Positions 62,816 to 64,000 of a DNA stretch of 64,000 bases are shown piece after piece. This DNA comes from Caulobacteraceae bacterium (GTDB lineage: Bacteria > Pseudomonadota > Alphaproteobacteria > Caulobacterales > Aquidulcibacteraceae). The notes under the pieces are model-generated. The model searched no databases. It worked only from the letters and a program-made list of their open reading frames with translations, and was not told where the DNA came from. Positions within the stretch are counted from its first letter, which is position 1. Each line of letters starts with the position of its first letter. Location: contig WRPF01000006.1 in NCBI GenBank assembly GCA_009773335.1, positions 29,804 through 93,803 of the forward strand, read 5' to 3'. Made by a program: the position numbers and the translations under genes.

Positions 62816-63312
62816 TCGATGGTGAGAAGATCCCTGCAGATCGCCTCAAGGCCTGCCTGATCGGTTTCGTCGAACGCGGCGAGGTCCACGGAGTCCACAT
62901 CGAGCACCGCGGCGATCCGCCCGGCGCGGTCGCGCACAGGCACGACGATCTCGCTCTTCGAGCGGCTGTCGCAGGGGATGTGGCCGGGGAATGCGTCCAC
63001 GTCCGGAACGATGAGCGTCTCGCCTGACGCCGCCACCGCCCCGCACACGCCCTTGCCGAACGGGATGCGCAGGCAGCCCAGCGTTCCCTGATACGGTCCG
63101 ACCACAAGCTCGCGCGGCTTGTCGGCATCGACGACGTAGAATCCGCACCAGAAGAAGCGCGGCGCAAAGGCGTGCGACAGGAGGCTCGCGGCGGTTGCGT
63201 AGCGCGCGGTGACATTGGCTTCGCCCGCAATCACAGCGGCGATCTCGCGGCGCAGCACGCCGTAGCGTGCGTCCTTTTCGGTGGGCAGGTCCGTGAGGGC
63301 GGCTTCGGCCAT
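62812..63312 (-). CDS. GAF-domain free methionine-(R)-sulfoxide reductase-like protein
   Basis: FFWCGFYVVD, LVVGPYQGTLGCLRIPFGKGVCGAVAASGETLIVPDVDAFPGHIPCDSRSKSEIVVPV. Confidence 0.9.
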   Translation of the reverse strand: MAEAALTDLPTEKDARYGVLRREIAAVIAGEANVTARYATAASLLSHAFAPRFFWCGFYVVDADKPRELVVGPYQGTLGCLRIPFGKGVCGAVAASGETLIVPDVDAFPGHIPCDSRSKSEIVVPVRDRAGRIAAVLDVDSVDLAAFDETDQAGLEAICRDLLTID

Positions 63313-63376
63313 GGTCTTGCTCTTGTACACGCAATCGCCGCGAAGCGCAGCGGGCGAAGCGGAGTAGCTGCGGAAC

Positions 63377-63616
63377 CTAGAGACGTTTCTTCGCGAAGGC
63401 ACGCCCTGATGCGGTCTTGAGGTACCGTTCGAAAGCCAACGCCTGAGCTTGGTCGGAAAAAGCGACGAAGGTCTTGATTCGCCAAGGCCCGAACTTTGAA
63501 GTGTGGGTGACGGAGCCAGCGTTGTGGCGACCCAAGCGCTCGTTGAGGTCATCGGTCTGACCGACGTAGAAGCGATCCTCGTCGGTCAGGCTTTGCAGGA
63601 TGTACACATACTTCAT
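63377..63616 (-). CDS. GIY-YIG nuclease family protein
   Basis: MKYVYILQSLTDEDRFYVGQTDDLNERLGRHNAGSVTHTSKFGPWRIKTFVAF. Confidence 0.9.
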   Translation of the reverse strand: MKYVYILQSLTDEDRFYVGQTDDLNERLGRHNAGSVTHTSKFGPWRIKTFVAFSDQAQALAFERYLKTASGRAFAKKRL

Positions 63617-63653
63617 CGGTCGGTCCGTGGCTTCGTGGAGCAGGTCGGGTGCG

Positions 63654-63765
63654 GCCCGCCTTCACCCTTCGGGCTACGGCGCGGCGGCCTTCGACCGCTG
63701 CGCGGCGATTTTTGCGCCAAGGCCCGCCGGGCCGTAGCCCGCGCAGCGGGCGAAGGCCGGTGGGC
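63654..63765. repeat. Imperfect inverted repeat between the GIY-YIG gene and the tRNA
   Basis: gcccgccttcacccttcgggctacggcgcggc versus gccgggccgtagcccgcgcagcgggcgaaggccggtgggc. Confidence 0.65.
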
Positions 63766-63833
63766 CCGGTCGGATTTGAACCGACGACCAGACCGTTATG
63801 AGCGGCCGGCTCTAACCACTGAGCTACAGGCCC
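63761..63833 (-). tRNA. tRNA with CAT anticodon, most likely tRNA-Ile2 (CAT)
   Basis: GGGCCTGTAGCTCAGTGGTTAGAGCCGGCCGCTCATAACGGTCTGGTCGTCGGTTCAAATCCGACCGGGCCCA: full cloverleaf, anticodon loop CTCATAA; CCA not encoded. Confidence 0.9.
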
Positions 63834-63906
63834 CACTGGAGTCCCTTCGGGGCGCTTCTGTTAGCGGCGCCCGCGCGGGCGGTCCAGCCTCGGCGCCTTC
63901 CTAGGC

Positions 63907-64000
63907 TTAGTGCGTCGAAGGCGCGCCCGGGATCAGGCCGCGACGGGCGAGGATGGCTTGCGCCTCCGCGCTGATGGCGGCGGGCGCGACGCCGTTGGCG
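63907..64000 (-). CDS. C-terminal fragment of a CDS truncated by the window end (…ANGVAPAAISAEAQAILARRGLIPGAPSTH*)
   Basis: Open reading frame on minus strand reaching the window edge, TAA at 63907-63909. Confidence 0.4.
   Translation of the reverse strand, partial: ANGVAPAAISAEAQAILARRGLIPGAPSTH

Overview
High-GC chromosomal window from what looks like an alphaproteobacterium, probably Caulobacterales/Hyphomonadaceae-like; the taxon is inferred from protein families such as a CC0125/CC1285-type lipoprotein. Most of it is housekeeping or metabolic: mccB, two acyl-CoA ligases, enoyl-CoA hydratase, TlyA, TrmA/RumA-like and RsmB-like RNA methyltransferases, a P-type ATPase, aroC, pdxH, rtcB, Opp-type permeases and binding protein, rpmG, htpX, kup, argG, mpl and a tRNA with CAT anticodon. 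I saw no prophage, transposase, integrase, CRISPR array or recognisable defence island. The most interesting region is about 42.0-51.1 kb. There a large TonB-dependent receptor is followed by a PKHD-type Fe(II)/2OG hydroxylase, a P-loop sulfotransferase-like protein, a TPR-sulfotransferase and two paralogous TPR-aspartyl/asparaginyl beta-hydroxylase proteins. This is a candidate uncharacterised hydroxylation/sulfation modification locus. Secondary points are an intrinsic terminator just upstream of rtcB, several palindromic intergenic repeats, a 14-bp tandem repeat downstream of the TonB receptor, a split/fused pair of small membrane proteins at 57.0-57.9 kb, an ATP-grasp-like protein coupled to an MBL hydrolase, and a GIY-YIG gene with palindromic repeat beside the tRNA gene. 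All family calls come from reading the translations; no database search was run.
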